Source: Chara braunii (taxonomy: Eukaryota > Streptophyta > Charophyceae > Charales > Characeae). From it: DNA of 32,857 bases. A program made the translations under genes and the position numbers. Numbering within the stretch: position 1 is the first letter of the stretch; every line of letters starts with the position of its first letter. The notes beneath the pieces are model-generated. The model was not told the DNA's origin. It was given only the letters and a program-made list of their open reading frames with translations, and searched no databases. This document shows, in pieces, positions 1-10,255 of this stretch. The stretch covers positions 2,199,332-2,232,188 of the forward strand of contig BFEA01000098.1 in NCBI GenBank assembly GCA_003427395.1. The letters are read 5' to 3'.

Positions 1-52
1 CCCCCTCGTTTTCAGCGGGCCAACTAACTGTAACTATTCTCGAGTCGAAGGC

Positions 53-75
53 CACGGGTTCGAGCCCCGGCTCAC
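53..75 (+). other. tRNA-like B-box motif
   Basis: A short stretch resembles the T-arm and B-box of a eukaryotic tRNA (GGTTCGAGCC, with a 4-bp CGGG/CCCG stem around the loop). No matching 5' half, anticodon arm or acceptor stem is visible upstream, so this is not a tRNA gene. It could be the head of a tRNA-derived SINE or chance. Confidence 0.25.
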
Positions 76-850
76 GGAGCCCAGACGAAAGTGTAGGGGA
101 ACTCCTTTGTCAAAAGGAGCTAGCCCTCAGGCAGATGGACTCGATCCTTGAGTCTGTCGCTGGTTAATCTATACCAAAACCTACTAGCTAGCTCCTGCTT
201 CGGGTAAGACAAGAGTGTTCCAGGTATAAGTAGGATGCGGGGCATAGTCCCACTAGTGGTCCAAGCCCAATTCTAAGTATGTGTGGGTGTGTGCACGCTT
301 GCTGGTCGGCTTGCTTGTCTGAGTGCTTGTCGGCTTGAGTACGTGCGTGATTCGCAAGGGCACCTAGTCGACTGGAGGGCCCGAAGGGGCTGGTACTTAC
401 GTGTGGTTGTTACATTAAGGGTCACAGTAGGAAAATAATAGTCAAGAGGCGGGAAGAGCCGGTACCCTACTGAGTAAGGATACATGTGCCGGATACAGCA
501 GTTGGCAGTTTTAGATGCCCATCGCCGGCCGTTTTCGACCTCTGTGGTTGAAGGGTTTTCAACATATCATGCCGAGGCGCGTGCTAACTATCTCGGATTC
601 GACTGTCCTCTCATTTTCCTATCCTATCAGTAGATCTCCTCTTCTTAGACGATTGGAGGGGGTATCCGACTTATTTTTAGCATACAGCACGTCAGTTCGT
701 GTTGCCATCTGACTGATTCATTTGGTCTAAGATTTAGATAGGCCAGGATATTCATTACTTAACGTCACCATGCGGACATGGTGTATTGTTTCATTTCTGT
801 CAGACTCTGTCATGACGACCGATGTCGTGGTTGTGTCAACTGTAAAACTA
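76..850. other. anonymous DNA, no gene seen
   Basis: Open frames are short, lack recognisable motifs and overlap on both strands. A perfect 7-bp stem hairpin (CACCATG/CATGGTG, loop CGGA) lies at about 767-784. Nothing else can be assigned. Confidence 0.4.
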
Positions 851-851
851 A

Positions 852-881
852 GGGCAAATACCCTTGTAAGGGTATTAGCCC
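852..881. repeat. hairpin related to the one at 18273
   Basis: An inverted repeat: GGGC, one A/A mismatch, then AATACCCTT pairs with AAGGGTATT around a 2-base loop. The core AATACCCTTGT(A/T)AGGGTATT recurs at 18273-18300 as a near-identical palindrome, although the flanks are unrelated. This suggests a mobile or functional palindrome rather than a segmental duplication. Confidence 0.6.
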
Positions 882-1235
882 CGACAACGTGCCGACCCAC
901 CGACTTGATTTTCCTGCGAAACCGCCTCTCTTCTTTTATTAATTTTCACCGTCATTCGACCCACACAATCAGCAAGCAAAAAACCTTTTTCCTTGTTATT
1001 TCCACTTGTTTTGAAACAAAACACCCCAAAAACAAAACCCCAAGGAGATTTGACCTGGATTCTTGTAGTCGCAAGGGGGGTCGGCACAGACTTGCAAAAC
1101 AAGAAGCCCCTTTTACCCTCCCCCAAAATCACCCCCCAAAAAAAGGACGTGTTGCCCGTACTCGAGGCCGAAACCCAACCATCGTAGACAAAGGCCCAAA
1201 ATGTCGTGACCGTTAAAAAAAAAACCTCATTGACG

Positions 1236-1497
1236 CCTGTCACACTCGTCCCTGTCTCACCCTCGGCACCGCCCGTCACATTCGCGGCTGCCGGTCCCTC
1301 TTGTCGCCGCTCGTCGTAGTTGAAGCTGCCTGTCACACTTGTCGTCGCTCGCCGTACTTGCCACTGCCTGTCACACTCGTCCCCGTCTCACCCTCAGCAC
1401 CACCCGTCACATTCGCGGTTGCCGGTCACTCTTGTTGCCGCTCGTCGTAGTTGAAGCTGCATGTCACACTTGTCGCGGCTCGCCGTACTTGCCACTG
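1236..1497. repeat. 131-bp tandem doublet
   Basis: Two direct copies of a GC-rich 131-bp unit (1236-1366 and 1367-1497), each starting CTGTCACACTCGTCC and ending GCCGTACTTGCCACTG, with scattered substitutions. A partial third copy starts at 1498. The open frames crossing it (for example 1339-1767) are repeat-encoded and unlikely to be genes. Confidence 0.85.
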
Positions 1498-1935
1498 GCT
1501 GTCACACTCGTCCTCTTCCCCCTTTTGTCCCTTGGGCCAGCCGAGGCTGTTAGAGGAAGCCCCTCCCCGGCAACAACGCCAATCTGTCGTGGGAGCCCCA
1601 GGAGGGAGGTCCGCTTGACTGTTGAAACCCGAGGTTGTGATGTTTGTTACCTACCGCACCTTCTTCAGGGGCCCTCAACCCCCCATCAGGAACTGGGAGT
1701 GGGAGAACCTGCCATGATGTCGGGCTGGGTGGTTTTCAACTCCCCACTTTCTCCCCAGCTTGCCTAGCGTCAGCAGCCTCGGCCCCTACCTGGCACTGGT
1801 CTGAGCCACTTTCGGCTAGTGGTCCGTCGGAGGTCCATTGTTTGCACTTGCCAGCCCCTGTCCGGTGGTTGCTGCCCTAGACCCTTTCGTAGTCCACTCC
1901 TGCTCCCTCGTTCTGCTGACTATCTAGCGAATGGT
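1498..1935. other. anonymous GC-rich DNA
   Basis: Two overlapping plus-strand open frames cross this stretch. Neither shows a recognisable domain nor continues cleanly beyond the adjoining repeat. I see no gene. Confidence 0.35.
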
Positions 1936-2061
1936 CCCCTCTGAATGAGCCTCTTTCACTTTTTCCCGGGAGTTGATCCCGACCCATGACTTAGGAAAAA
2001 AAATTCAGCGGCTGCGGAATCACAATAGCCGGCAGTCACCATACACGCTTGTTCACCCTCT

Positions 2062-2109
<48 letters not shown>

Positions 2110-2805
2110 CTCTCTCTTTCTCTCTCTCTCTTTCCATCTCACCCTACCGAGCTTCGGTTCCCTCTGAACGAGCCCCTTTTCACTTATTCACGAGAGTTCA
2201 TCCAGATACATGACTCAGGAAGAGAAAATCGGACTGCAGTGAAATCACAATAGCGAGTGGTCACCATACATGCTCGATCACCCCTTCGGGCTTCGGTTTA
2301 CTTCTTCACGAGAGTTTGTCCAGGGATTCAGAAAGAGAGGTCGAACTACGGCGGAATCACAATAGCAAGCGGTCACCATACATGCTCGATCATGAGAGCT
2401 TGTCCAGAAACATGACTCAGGAATGAGAGATCGAACTGCAGTGAAATCACAATAGTGAGTGGTCACCATACATGCTCGATCACCCCTTCAGGCTTCGGTT
2501 ACTTCTTCATGAGAGTTCGTCCGGAAACAAGACTCAGAAAGAGAGATCGAGCTGCAGTGGAATCAAAATAGCAAGCGGTCACCATACATGCTCGATCACG
2601 AGAGTTTGTCCAGAAACATGACTCAGGAACGAGAGATCGAACTGCAGCGAAATCACAATAGCGAGTGGTCACCATACGTACTCGATCACCCCTTCGGGCT
2701 TCGGTTCACTTCTTCACGAGAGTTCGTCCAGAAACATGACTCAAAAAGAGAAATTAGGACTGCAGCGAAATCACAATAGCAAGCAGTTACCGTACACGCT
2801 CAATC

Positions 2806-2807
<2 letters not shown>
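1936..2807. repeat. higher-order satellite repeat (about 206 bp)
   Basis: The marker TCACCATAC, or a variant, recurs at 2036, 2261, 2373, 2463, 2579, 2669 and 2787. After the first interval, which contains a CT tract, the spacings are 112, 90, 116, 90 and 118 bp. Long and short units therefore alternate, giving a dimeric period of about 206 bp. Each unit also holds a conserved GAATCACAATAGC block and a CATGACTCAGGAA block. The short unit lacks the CCCCTTCGGGCTTCGGTT segment. Both ends of the block are marked by (CT)n tracts. Confidence 0.85.
2062..2133 (+). repeat. (CT)n microsatellite
   Basis: A long CT dinucleotide run, slightly interrupted near 2106-2120. It lies inside the first unit of the flanking higher-order repeat and so explains that unit's extra length. 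Confidence 0.95.

Positions 2808-2877
<70 letters not shown>
2808..2877 (+). repeat. (CT)n microsatellite
   Basis: About 70 bp of near-perfect CT repeat that ends the higher-order repeat block. Confidence 0.97.
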
Positions 2878-2879
<2 letters not shown>

Positions 2880-3234
2880 CTTTGATCATGCCACTAGGCA
2901 TTTGATTCAAGCATTGGACAATGAATTCTCTATTACTATGCTATTAAATGATAGAAATTTTAATACCACTTTTTTTTATCCTGCAGCCTGCAGGAGGAGG
3001 AGATTCTGTTTTATTTTGACATCTGTTTTGGTTCTTTGGTCAGGATGGCCACCTTAGAGAGTGATCTCCAAGTAGAGAGTAGATTTAACACCATAGATTC
3101 AAAAGCATTCAAAGTTTCTTATTTGACACATCAAAATGGTGCTGGCAGTACCAAACAATAAAAAGATTTTACAAAAATAGGCCAAGAAAGACAAAGAGTC
3201 TGCCACATCATTCTCATCCCAACAAAAAGAACGT
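2878..3234. other. short unique segment between CT tracts
   Basis: AT-richer DNA between two CT microsatellites. A stop-free plus-strand reading runs for roughly 60 codons from the CT tract edge, but it has no start codon or recognisable motif, so I do not call a gene. Confidence 0.3.
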
Positions 3235-3235
3235 C

Positions 3236-3318
<83 letters not shown>
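3235..3318 (+). repeat. (CT)n microsatellite
   Basis: About 84 bp of CT repeat. On the minus strand it encodes an alternating Arg-Glu run inside an open frame, which is an artefact of the repeat. Confidence 0.97.
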
Positions 3319-3320
<2 letters not shown>

Positions 3321-4240
3321 CGCTCGCCGACACCCCTGTATACTTGCGCTTTCCTTTGTCGACGTCGATCCTGTCTCCCGCAGCTCGCTGCCTACTCCGT
3401 TTACCTCTGGTGGGCGTCGTCCTTCCGTCTCGATCGGTCCCTCGCCTCCCAGTGGCGCCTCTCCTTTTTTTGCGGCCTACCATAGCCCGACCACCCTCGC
3501 GTTCTCTCCTGCCCCTCGAGCTCGGAACCGTTCTCGATCGCTCGTCCTTCTCCTTGTACTCGACCCTCTGCAGCCCCTTCTCCTTGCTTAGCCTCCATGC
3601 ACTCCCTGCTTCCGCGTGCAACTTGAACCACTGAGCCCTTCCGCTCATGCACTGGTTCACCCAACACGGCCGCTCCTTCGTGCGCTCTGCATCCGCCCCT
3701 TACCTCCTCGCACGAGCGAACCCCGCCCCCCCCCTTACTCTCGCTCTTCCCCTTCTTTTATACATCTTAGCCCGTCTTCGATCGGGCGCAGCCCCGCCGC
3801 TATCAACCGTTTTCCTCCTCCCTCCCCTTCGGGCGCTAAAATCAAAACTTTCCTTAAAATTGTTTACTTTTCCCGCTGTACCTCATCAATCCTCTACCCT
3901 CTCCCATCCTCCAATCATCTCCTTTTTTCCTCGATTCAGATCCACCTTCAATCATTTGCTTCAATGGCATGCACGATTTCCCTCATCTTCCACGGCGGCT
4001 TGCGATCTCTTTCATCCTCCCCCCTTCGACAGGTCGCGAGACTCTCTCCCTTGCTTCATCAGCTCGTGAGATTTCCCTTCCTCCTGCTTAGAACTCACAT
4101 GCTTGATCCTTCGTTCCTTTCCCTTCACCAATCCCTTTCATCTTTTTCTCAAACTTCCATACCATGTGCAACTGTTGCTGGGAAATAGTTGTTAAGAAGT
4201 AAAAACGGGCTCGCGCCCTTCCTTGACAGTTATCAAGGCC
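3319..4240. other. pyrimidine-rich anonymous DNA
   Basis: C/T-rich plus strand (TCC- and CTC-type words). Overlapping open frames reach 190 codons (3616-4188) but are Ser/Pro/Leu-rich in the way random C/T-rich DNA produces. No domain is recognisable. Confidence 0.4.
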
Positions 4241-5277
4241 AGACCGTTCCCGCCTTTCTTCAATCGCGCCCCTCTGAACAACCTTTCTTTTATTTCCCTT
4301 CTCCTCTCCAGATCCCAGACGGTCGATGAACCCCCCCTGTTTGACCCATCTCGACTCCCACTGCTAAGGCGGGCGGAGCCAACTTTCTCATGACCGCTTT
4401 GATGCATCCAGGCCACTTCTTCCGGCCCCAATCATTCAAACCGGCTCCCGCCTAGGCGCTTGTCTCCAACCGTATCTCTCCTTGGTCAAACGTCGAGCCG
4501 CTGACCTCGTGCTTGGGACGGCCGCAAGCCAACAAAAAATACCTACGAAGGTCCTATTCCGTTGTACTATGTTTCGGATTCCGTCCCCCACCCCCTGCTG
4601 ACTGCTGATTGCACCGTTCACATTGATCTTGACTGTCACTGAGGTGGACATATCACCTGCCGCTGTTGACCGATGGTATGTCCTGATCGCGCTGAGGCCG
4701 CCCCCCTGTTCCCGCTATTGCTTTCTCAGGCTGCCTTTCCTGATGCGAAGGCCTTAGCAAGGTCCGCCCCCACGGTTGTGCGGCCATAGTAGTAGCACCC
4801 TTTGACTTGGCTATGGACACCAAGCCGCTCGCAACTCCCCTCTCGTCCGCTCTCTTGTCCTCGTTCCGCCTCGATTGCGACCACCTTCCGACTTGCCACC
4901 ACGGCTGGTTCAAGGTTAGTACAACAACCCAAAACTCAAGACCTCGCCCAGACCCCACAACCCAAAGCATTCGAATTTAAAAAACATGCAAGAAATAAGA
5001 AAACATACCCAATATTTTTTTGATCCTCGCAGAAAAAAGATACTCGCCTGGTAGGCAGCCGTCCGACACCGGTTTCCAGCAGGTAGCCCCCTGGGCCCCC
5101 TCATCAATAAATTTCTCACCGGGGAGTGGTCTACTATGAGGGCCTCTTATCACACCCCATAGTGGCTCCGACTGTTTCTTGTAAAAAAAAAATATAAAAA
5201 TTCACAGGTGCTAGGAATTTTTGGGTTGCATGGTGTTTACTTTTTGTTTTTGTCCCTCTGCTTCATGTGTTTCCAAC

Positions 5278-5505
5278 ATGAAGAAGCAGGTCTTTTTTTT
5301 CAAAGAGCAACCTTCGGTGTTTCTTTCTACTCAAGATTTTACTTCTTATGGGCCTTCTCGTGAAAAGAAAGGGACGTTGGTCTGCCATCTTAACAAATTG
5401 ATGACCAATTGCTTAGATGATAGAGCAGTGGGTCAGACTCTGCTCGCTTTGAGAAAGGATCTCTGTCTGAAAGACTTTCTGCACAACGTGTATAGACTCA
5501 CTTAG
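5278..5505 (+). CDS. small hypothetical ORF, conserved between the duplicates
   Basis: A 75-codon frame starting ATG-AAG-AAG-CAG and ending in TAG. A longer version could begin at a non-ATG codon at 5221. The protein has a hydrophobic FFF patch near the start and a Leu/Lys-rich C-terminal half, and I do not recognise it. The equivalent frame in copy B (8846-9073) keeps the same start, stop and reading frame. It differs in 15 codons: 8 synonymous, 6 non-synonymous, and one CAA to TAA change creating an early stop in B. That excess of synonymous change hints that the frame was coding for some of its history. It may be an exon of a larger gene or an element-encoded peptide. Confidence 0.3.
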   Translation: MKKQVFFFKEQPSVFLSTQDFTSYGPSREKKGTLVCHLNKLMTNCLDDRAVGQTLLALRKDLCLKDFLHNVYRLT

Positions 5506-5623
5506 GTTCTGTTATAGTAGGAATGAAGGGGTTCGGTGTCGAGCACATCGACTCCCATCGTTTTGCTGTACTTCGCACTGTCCCCTACGACAGGATAGGT
5601 TCTTGGGAAGCACAACTTGCCTT

Positions 5624-5652
5624 CCCTAAGGGGTTGTCACCACCCTTAGGGG
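5624..5652. other. stem-loop conserved between duplicates
   Basis: CCCTAAGG and CCTTAGGG form an inverted repeat around a short loop. The same structure stands at 10452-10480 in copy B, although the surrounding DNA has diverged. Function unknown. Confidence 0.5.
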
Positions 5653-6188
5653 TATGTCCCTACTACCGAGCTACTGACCCATATGCGAAAGTTTTTAGAT
5701 GCAATCGCAGAGGTAGATCAACGCAGGGTGTTTGCTCGTTCACTGTAGAATAGACACGCTTGGTTAATGCTAAGCGGATCCAAGCGTCGTCTGTTCCTTA
5801 AGTCGTTGATCTCCTAAGTACGAAGCAGAAGTCGGTCGACTAGGACAGTCTCAACCAAGCATGAAAGCACAATTCATCCTAGTTCCTTTAGACACACAGT
5901 CAAAAGAAGTTTACAACAACCACAAATATTTACATCGTAAGGAATCGGTTGTAGTCGATGAGAATGTATATCCAATCTGAAATGATAATTGAAAGAATTC
6001 AAATCATCATATGATACATCCAATAACACAAGCTCAAAATAAAATTTGACCACCCCCGGTCGAACTCGAAAAAAAAAACTATAACGAATAGTCAACAGAA
6101 AGTTGAGTTCGACAATATCCTCTATGCAACCAATAAGGTAGTCGAACTGGCTCAGTTTTTACTTTATGAGACCCGCCACCAAAGTCAT

Positions 6189-6482
6189 TCATTCCACCCT
6201 ATCACAGACCCAAAATTGGGCAAAAACATCTGTCTGCATATATTCCTTATCTTCTTGGATAACCGTCTGCTTTGCAAACGATTCTTGATTAGGTACATTA
6301 CTTGAAGTGTTGCATGTCTCTTCTGCTAGGAAGTGGTTTGGGGTACTCCTCCTCCTCGCTCGAACACAAAACTCGGATCTCAGAAGTCGGGCCATCTCCA
6401 CCGAATCGGCAAAGTACCCCCCCGTAGGACTGTCCACTCTGGGCCGATAACAAGACCGACTTCTGAAGCAACGAAGCCCCAC
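6189..6482 (-). other. conserved minus-strand open frame (copy A)
   Basis: A 97-codon frame rich in Arg and Cys. Its first 75 or so residues have a close counterpart in copy B (10905-11294) despite a 3-bp in-frame length difference. The overlapping frames on both strands are also open over part of this stretch, so coding is not established. I do not recognise the sequence. Confidence 0.2.
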
Positions 6483-6617
6483 CCTAGATGCTTCCTAGAA
6501 AGAGAACGTATACACCACAAGTAGGTTTCTGTTCTTCTCCTTTTTTCTAAGTTCAGGGTAATTTGGACGGAAAGAAATCGCAGGAGACAGAGGATAAGAA
6601 TCATTTGGACAAGCATA

Positions 6618-7030
6618 GGTAGATACACATGCCGTTAACCATGGGTGTTATTTTCGACGAATTTTGTACCGAATTGCACCGAAACTGTCATATTGTGCTG
6701 ATTTTTTGGCGTTTTTCTTGTTTTTCTTTTTGTGTGATATATATGTGCTTTCGGGTACGTCATGTGTGCAGTTTTGACATGTTTGGATCAATAATGAAAA
6801 AGTTTGCATTTTGTTGAATTTGTTGGACGCTTCGTTTTGACTCAGACAGTGTCTTTGTGTCAGGGTTTCATAGTGTTTTTTTTCCCGTTATTTTTGGCCT
6901 GTTTCTTTTTTTGATGTTTGCATTATGGTCTCATATCGTTCGTTTTTAAAATTTTTGATGAAATTCGCACTGCAATTGCCAACGAAAACGGCGAATATTT
7001 GGGCCCCGGTTAACCGTCTCTCGGTAGATA
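6618..7030. mobile_element. MITE-like DNA element with 8-bp target duplication
   Basis: A 397-bp insert (6626-7022) interrupts copy A. The 8-mer GGTAGATA lies directly on both sides (6618-6625 and 7023-7030), whereas copy B has a single GGTACATA followed at once by the same downstream sequence (AGGTCGTTCGGGATAAAA, about 11435). The ends form imperfect terminal inverted repeats: the left arm contains CCGTTAACC..GGG and then TTTTCGACG; the inverted right arm contains CGGTTAACC..GGG and then ATTCGCCG. No transposase frame is present. An 8-bp duplication is the usual hAT signature, so a non-autonomous hAT-like element is the likeliest class, but the terminal bases are not diagnostic. Confidence 0.8.
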
Positions 7031-8845
7031 AGGTCGTTCGGGATAAAACTGGTCAATCCCGGGGAAATACTAAGTCTGACTATCTTCATCTTCAATATAT
7101 TCACAAAGTTCTTTCACGGTACCCTTTGAAATTATTCATTTCAAAACACAAATGTTTTTAACATGCAGACAAACGAAAGGTAGAAATAGGACAATCCTTC
7201 TTTTCATCTCAAATAGGCATAATCAAATCTCATTAGCATGCATTATTCTACCTACCTGCACGTAACGCAAAGAAAACAAGTTCAAAAGAACTCATACAAT
7301 ACTCACGTCAGACATTTTCATTCACATGTATGACTCACACAACTTTCCTCTACCTTTTCTTTTGAACATTCAAAACAAATAGGGTCAAGCAAAGTGTGGG
7401 TTCACACAGGTGTGAAAGAAATCTAAGTCAATCAACTGACCTTGAGTGATCCGACTCACTCAAGAAAGTCGAGTAATACTCCGATAAAAAAAAAAATTGT
7501 CGTTAAATATGGAAATATGCGGCTTACAACTCCATAAGTTGTGACTTTTGTGAACGACGGTCCAACTCATTGTCGTGTCAGACGAGTAATCTCTGACCAT
7601 ATTACTTCACGATATGCGGGAAAGTCCAAACCTATTTATTGAATGAATTTCAATATACAATGGATAATCCGCAGGAAACCAACATATGTATGTATATGGT
7701 CCTCAGAGATTATACGTGAAGATTCCGAACAAAAACAGAGTCAATTCACATTTTGTACTATGATATCAATCAACACTCATCATTTAACTCCACAAGTTGT
7801 GGCCTTTCTCCTGAACGATGGTCCGCGTCATTCCCCAATCACGCCCATCTCAATAACCTTTCTTTCATTTTTTATTTTCCTCTCCAGATCCCAGACGGTC
7901 GAAGCTGCATGACCCCCCCCTGTTTGACCCATCTCGACTCTCACTGCCAAGGCGGGCGAAATCGACTTTCTCACGGCGGCTTTGATGCATCCGGGCTACT
8001 TCTTCTGGCCCCAATCATTCAAACCGGCTCCCGCCTAGGCGCTTGGCTCCAACCGTATCTCTCCTTGGTAAAACGTCGAGCCGTCGACCTCGTCCTTGGG
8101 ACGGCCGCAGGCCAACAAAAAATACCTACTAAGGCCCTGTTCCGCTATGCCATGTTTCGGATTCCGTCCCCTACCCCCTGTCGACGGCTGATTACACCAT
8201 TCACAGTGATCTTGACTGTCACTGAGGTGGACATATCACCTTCCGCTGTTAACCGATGCTACGTCCTGATCGTGTTGGGGCCACCCCCCTGTTCTCGCTA
8301 TTGCTTTCTCAGGCTGTGTTTCCTTCTGCGAAGGCCTTAGCAAGGTCCGCCCCCACAACTGTCCGACCATAGTCGTAGCACTCTTTGACTTAGCTATGGA
8401 CACCAAGCCGCTCGTAACTCCCCTCTCGTCCGTTCTCTTGTCCGCATTCCACCTCGCTTGCGGCCACCTTCCGACTTGCCACCACGGCTGGTTCAGGGTT
8501 AGTACAAAAACCCAAAACTCAAGACCGCGCCCAGACCCCACAACCCAAAGCATTCAAATCTCAAAAACATGCAAGAAATAAGAAAACATATCCAATACTT
8601 TTTTTTATCCTCGCAGAAAAAAGGTACTCGACTGGTAGGCAGCTGCCCGACACCGGTTTCCAGCATGTAGCCCCCCTCACCAATAAATTTTTCACCGGGG
8701 AGTGGTCTACTATGAGAGCCTCTTATCACTCCCCATAGTGGCTCCAGTTGTTTCTTGTAAAAAATAAAATAAAATCCACAGGTGCAAGGAATTTTGGGGT
8801 TGCATGGTGTTTACTTTTTGTTTTTGTCCCTCTGCTTCATCCAAC

Positions 8846-9073
8846 ATGAAGAAGCAAGTCTATTTTTTCAAAGAGTAACCTTCGGTGTTTCTTTCTACTC
8901 AAGACCTTACTTCTTATGGGCCTTCTCGTGAAAAGAAAGGGACGCTGGTCTGCCATCTTAACAAATTGATGACCAATTGCTTAGATGATAGAGGAGTGGG
9001 TTTTACTCTTCTCGCTTTAAGGAAGGATCTCGGTTTGAAAGGATTTTTGCACAACGTGTATAGACTCACTTAG
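8846..9073 (+). pseudogene. copy-B counterpart of the 5278 ORF, early stop
   Basis: It shares the start and TAG stop of the frame at 5278-5505, but codon 11 is TAA (8876-8878) where copy A has CAA. The downstream frame stays open to the same stop. Six amino-acid differences from copy A, including Gln/Phe and Asp/Gly, show relaxed constraint in at least one copy. Confidence 0.35.
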
Positions 9074-9192
9074 GTTCTGTTATAGTAGGAATGGAGGGGT
9101 TCGGTGCCAAGCCCATCGGCTCCCGTCGTTTTGCAAAGTGCGAGAACCCTCCCGACCATGTCAAGCAGGAGTTCAAACAAAAACTGTAGAGC

Positions 9193-9241
9193 TGCGTAGC
9201 ACCACATTCTCGTTCGCCGGGCGAACGTGTTCACGTTCGCT
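9193..9241. repeat. left arm of inverted repeat (GCGTAGCAC...CGAACGTGTTC)
   Basis: GCGTAGCAC followed by CGAACGTGTTC words. The inverse, GAACACGTTCGTCGTGCTACGC, lies near 10232-10253. The arms share their outer 9-mer and the CGAACGTGTTC word but differ in spacing, so the terminal repeat is imperfect. Confidence 0.55.
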
Positions 9242-9374
9242 CGAACGCAAACAGACTCTGAAAAACAGCGAACGCAAACGTTTTTTTTTTTTTTTTTTTG
9301 GGGTGGGGGCCACATAGGTGGTGTCCCTGAACCCCCTTGGTATCTGCAAATCCATCATCTTTGCAATGGTGCTG

Positions 9375-9415
9375 CCCCCCACCAGATCCAACCCATCCCC
9401 CCCCGCACCCCCCCA
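9375..9415 (-). other. C-run cluster (G-quadruplex potential on minus strand)
   Basis: Runs of 6, 3, 8 and 7 C residues within about 40 bp mean that the minus strand carries four G-runs with short spacers, which fits the usual G-quadruplex pattern. A poly-T tract of about 18 bases and further G-runs lie just upstream near 9281-9310. Confidence 0.5.
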
Positions 9416-9420
9416 ACAGA

Positions 9421-9857
9421 ATGTCTGTCACAGTCTGTGTGTGTTGCCCCTTACCAGCCACACATATGTGACAGACTGTCTGTCACAGTCTGTCATAGCC
9501 AGTCTATTGTGCGGCACACATACAATGTGACAGACAGTCGGTGTGGCACACACATCTGTGACAGGCAGTCTGTTGGGCAGCACACACAAATTGTGCCCAA
9601 CATTTATTGCAGCACACAGACTGGTGGGGGTCAGTTCACACAGAGTCTTGTCACAATCTGAGACACCGTTTGTCACAGTCTGTCACAGTCTGTGTGACCA
9701 ACAATCTATCATAGTCTGGTGGGCAGCACACACAGATTGTGACAGAGTTTGCGTGCCCTCTACCCAACAGACTCTATCACTGTCTGTGCGTTTCCCAACA
9801 CATTGTGACAGACAGTTTGTCACATAGACTGTGACAGACGGTAACAGATTGTTTGAC
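9421..9857. repeat. palindromic CTGTCACAG / CTGTGACAG array
   Basis: Irregular short-period repeat in which TCTGTCACA and its complement TGTGACAGA alternate on the same strand, for example GTGACAGACTGTCTGTCAC near 9468. Words such as GGCAGCACACA recur between them. Spacing is irregular and there are no unique spacers of constant length. The array can fold into many alternative hairpins. Confidence 0.8.
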
Positions 9858-10115
9858 AGACACACACACACACACATACACTTGGTACACTCACACACAC
9901 TGGCACACACACACACGCACACACTGACACACACACTGCAGCAGATTGTGACACATTGACTCACATACACTGACACATACATACACACACACTAACGCAC
10001 CTACGCACACACTTACGCACACACTACACACACGCACACACTGGCGCACCCACACACACATGATACATGCACACACACACACTGACGCACCCACGCACAC
10101 ACTGACGCACCCCAA
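9858..10115 (+). repeat. (CA)n-rich microsatellite
   Basis: Long interrupted CA repeat with recurrent CACACTGACGCAC-type units. On the minus strand it yields Val/Cys-rich open frames that are repeat artefacts. Confidence 0.92.
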
Positions 10116-10214
10116 GGCCCCATAACCCCCGCCAGAACCTCCGCCAGCGGCCGATACCGGCCCCCACGAACAACGTTCACGACCTCCAAAAACATGTTCG
10201 CGACCCGTTCGCGC

Positions 10215-10255
10215 GGACGGAAAACATCGCGAACACGTTCGTCGTGCTACGCAAC
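10215..10255. repeat. right arm of inverted repeat
   Basis: CGCGAACACGTTCG followed by GTGCTACGC, the inverse of the left-arm words at 9193-9241. Confidence 0.55.

Larger units (their letters stand above)
4240..7820. repeat. tandem segmental duplication, copy A
   Basis: This 3.58-kb stretch aligns along its length with the DNA starting near 7821. Landmarks include CCAGATCCCAGACGGTCG (near 4309 and 7885), CGGCTCCCGCCTAGGCGCTTG (near 4441 and 8022), the small open frame near 5278/8846, CCCTAAGGGGTTGTCACCA (near 5624/10452) and TATACACCACAAGTAGG (near 6510/11322). Without its MITE-like insert (6626-7022) the unit is about 3.2 kb, matching copy B once B's two inserts are removed. The copies differ by many substitutions, so the duplication is not recent. 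The nature of the unit is unknown; no transposase or reverse transcriptase was seen in it. Confidence 0.9.

Noticed and set aside
1-75. tRNA gene at the start of the window
   Set aside because: Only a B-box/T-arm is visible; no anticodon arm or acceptor pairing could be built.
770-1336. Overlapping 148- and 153-codon frames on opposite strands
   Set aside because: Both are open across the same stretch and end near the tandem doublet. Neither has a recognisable domain.
2878-3060. Stop-free reading after the CT tract (FDHATRHLIQALDNEF...)
   Set aside because: No start codon, no flanking exons and no recognised motif; it is too short to support.
3214-3660. Minus-strand 148-codon frame with a long Arg-Glu repeat
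   Set aside because: The repeat is simply the (CT)n microsatellite translated; the rest is low-complexity and has no domain.
3616-4188. 190-codon Ser/Pro/Leu-rich plus-strand frame
   Set aside because: C/T-rich DNA rarely produces stops; two frames are open at once and no motif, signal peptide or homology is recognisable.
9421-9857. CRISPR-like array of short palindromic repeats
   Set aside because: Spacing is irregular, repeats occur in both orientations, spacers are not unique, and there are no cas genes. The context is eukaryotic.
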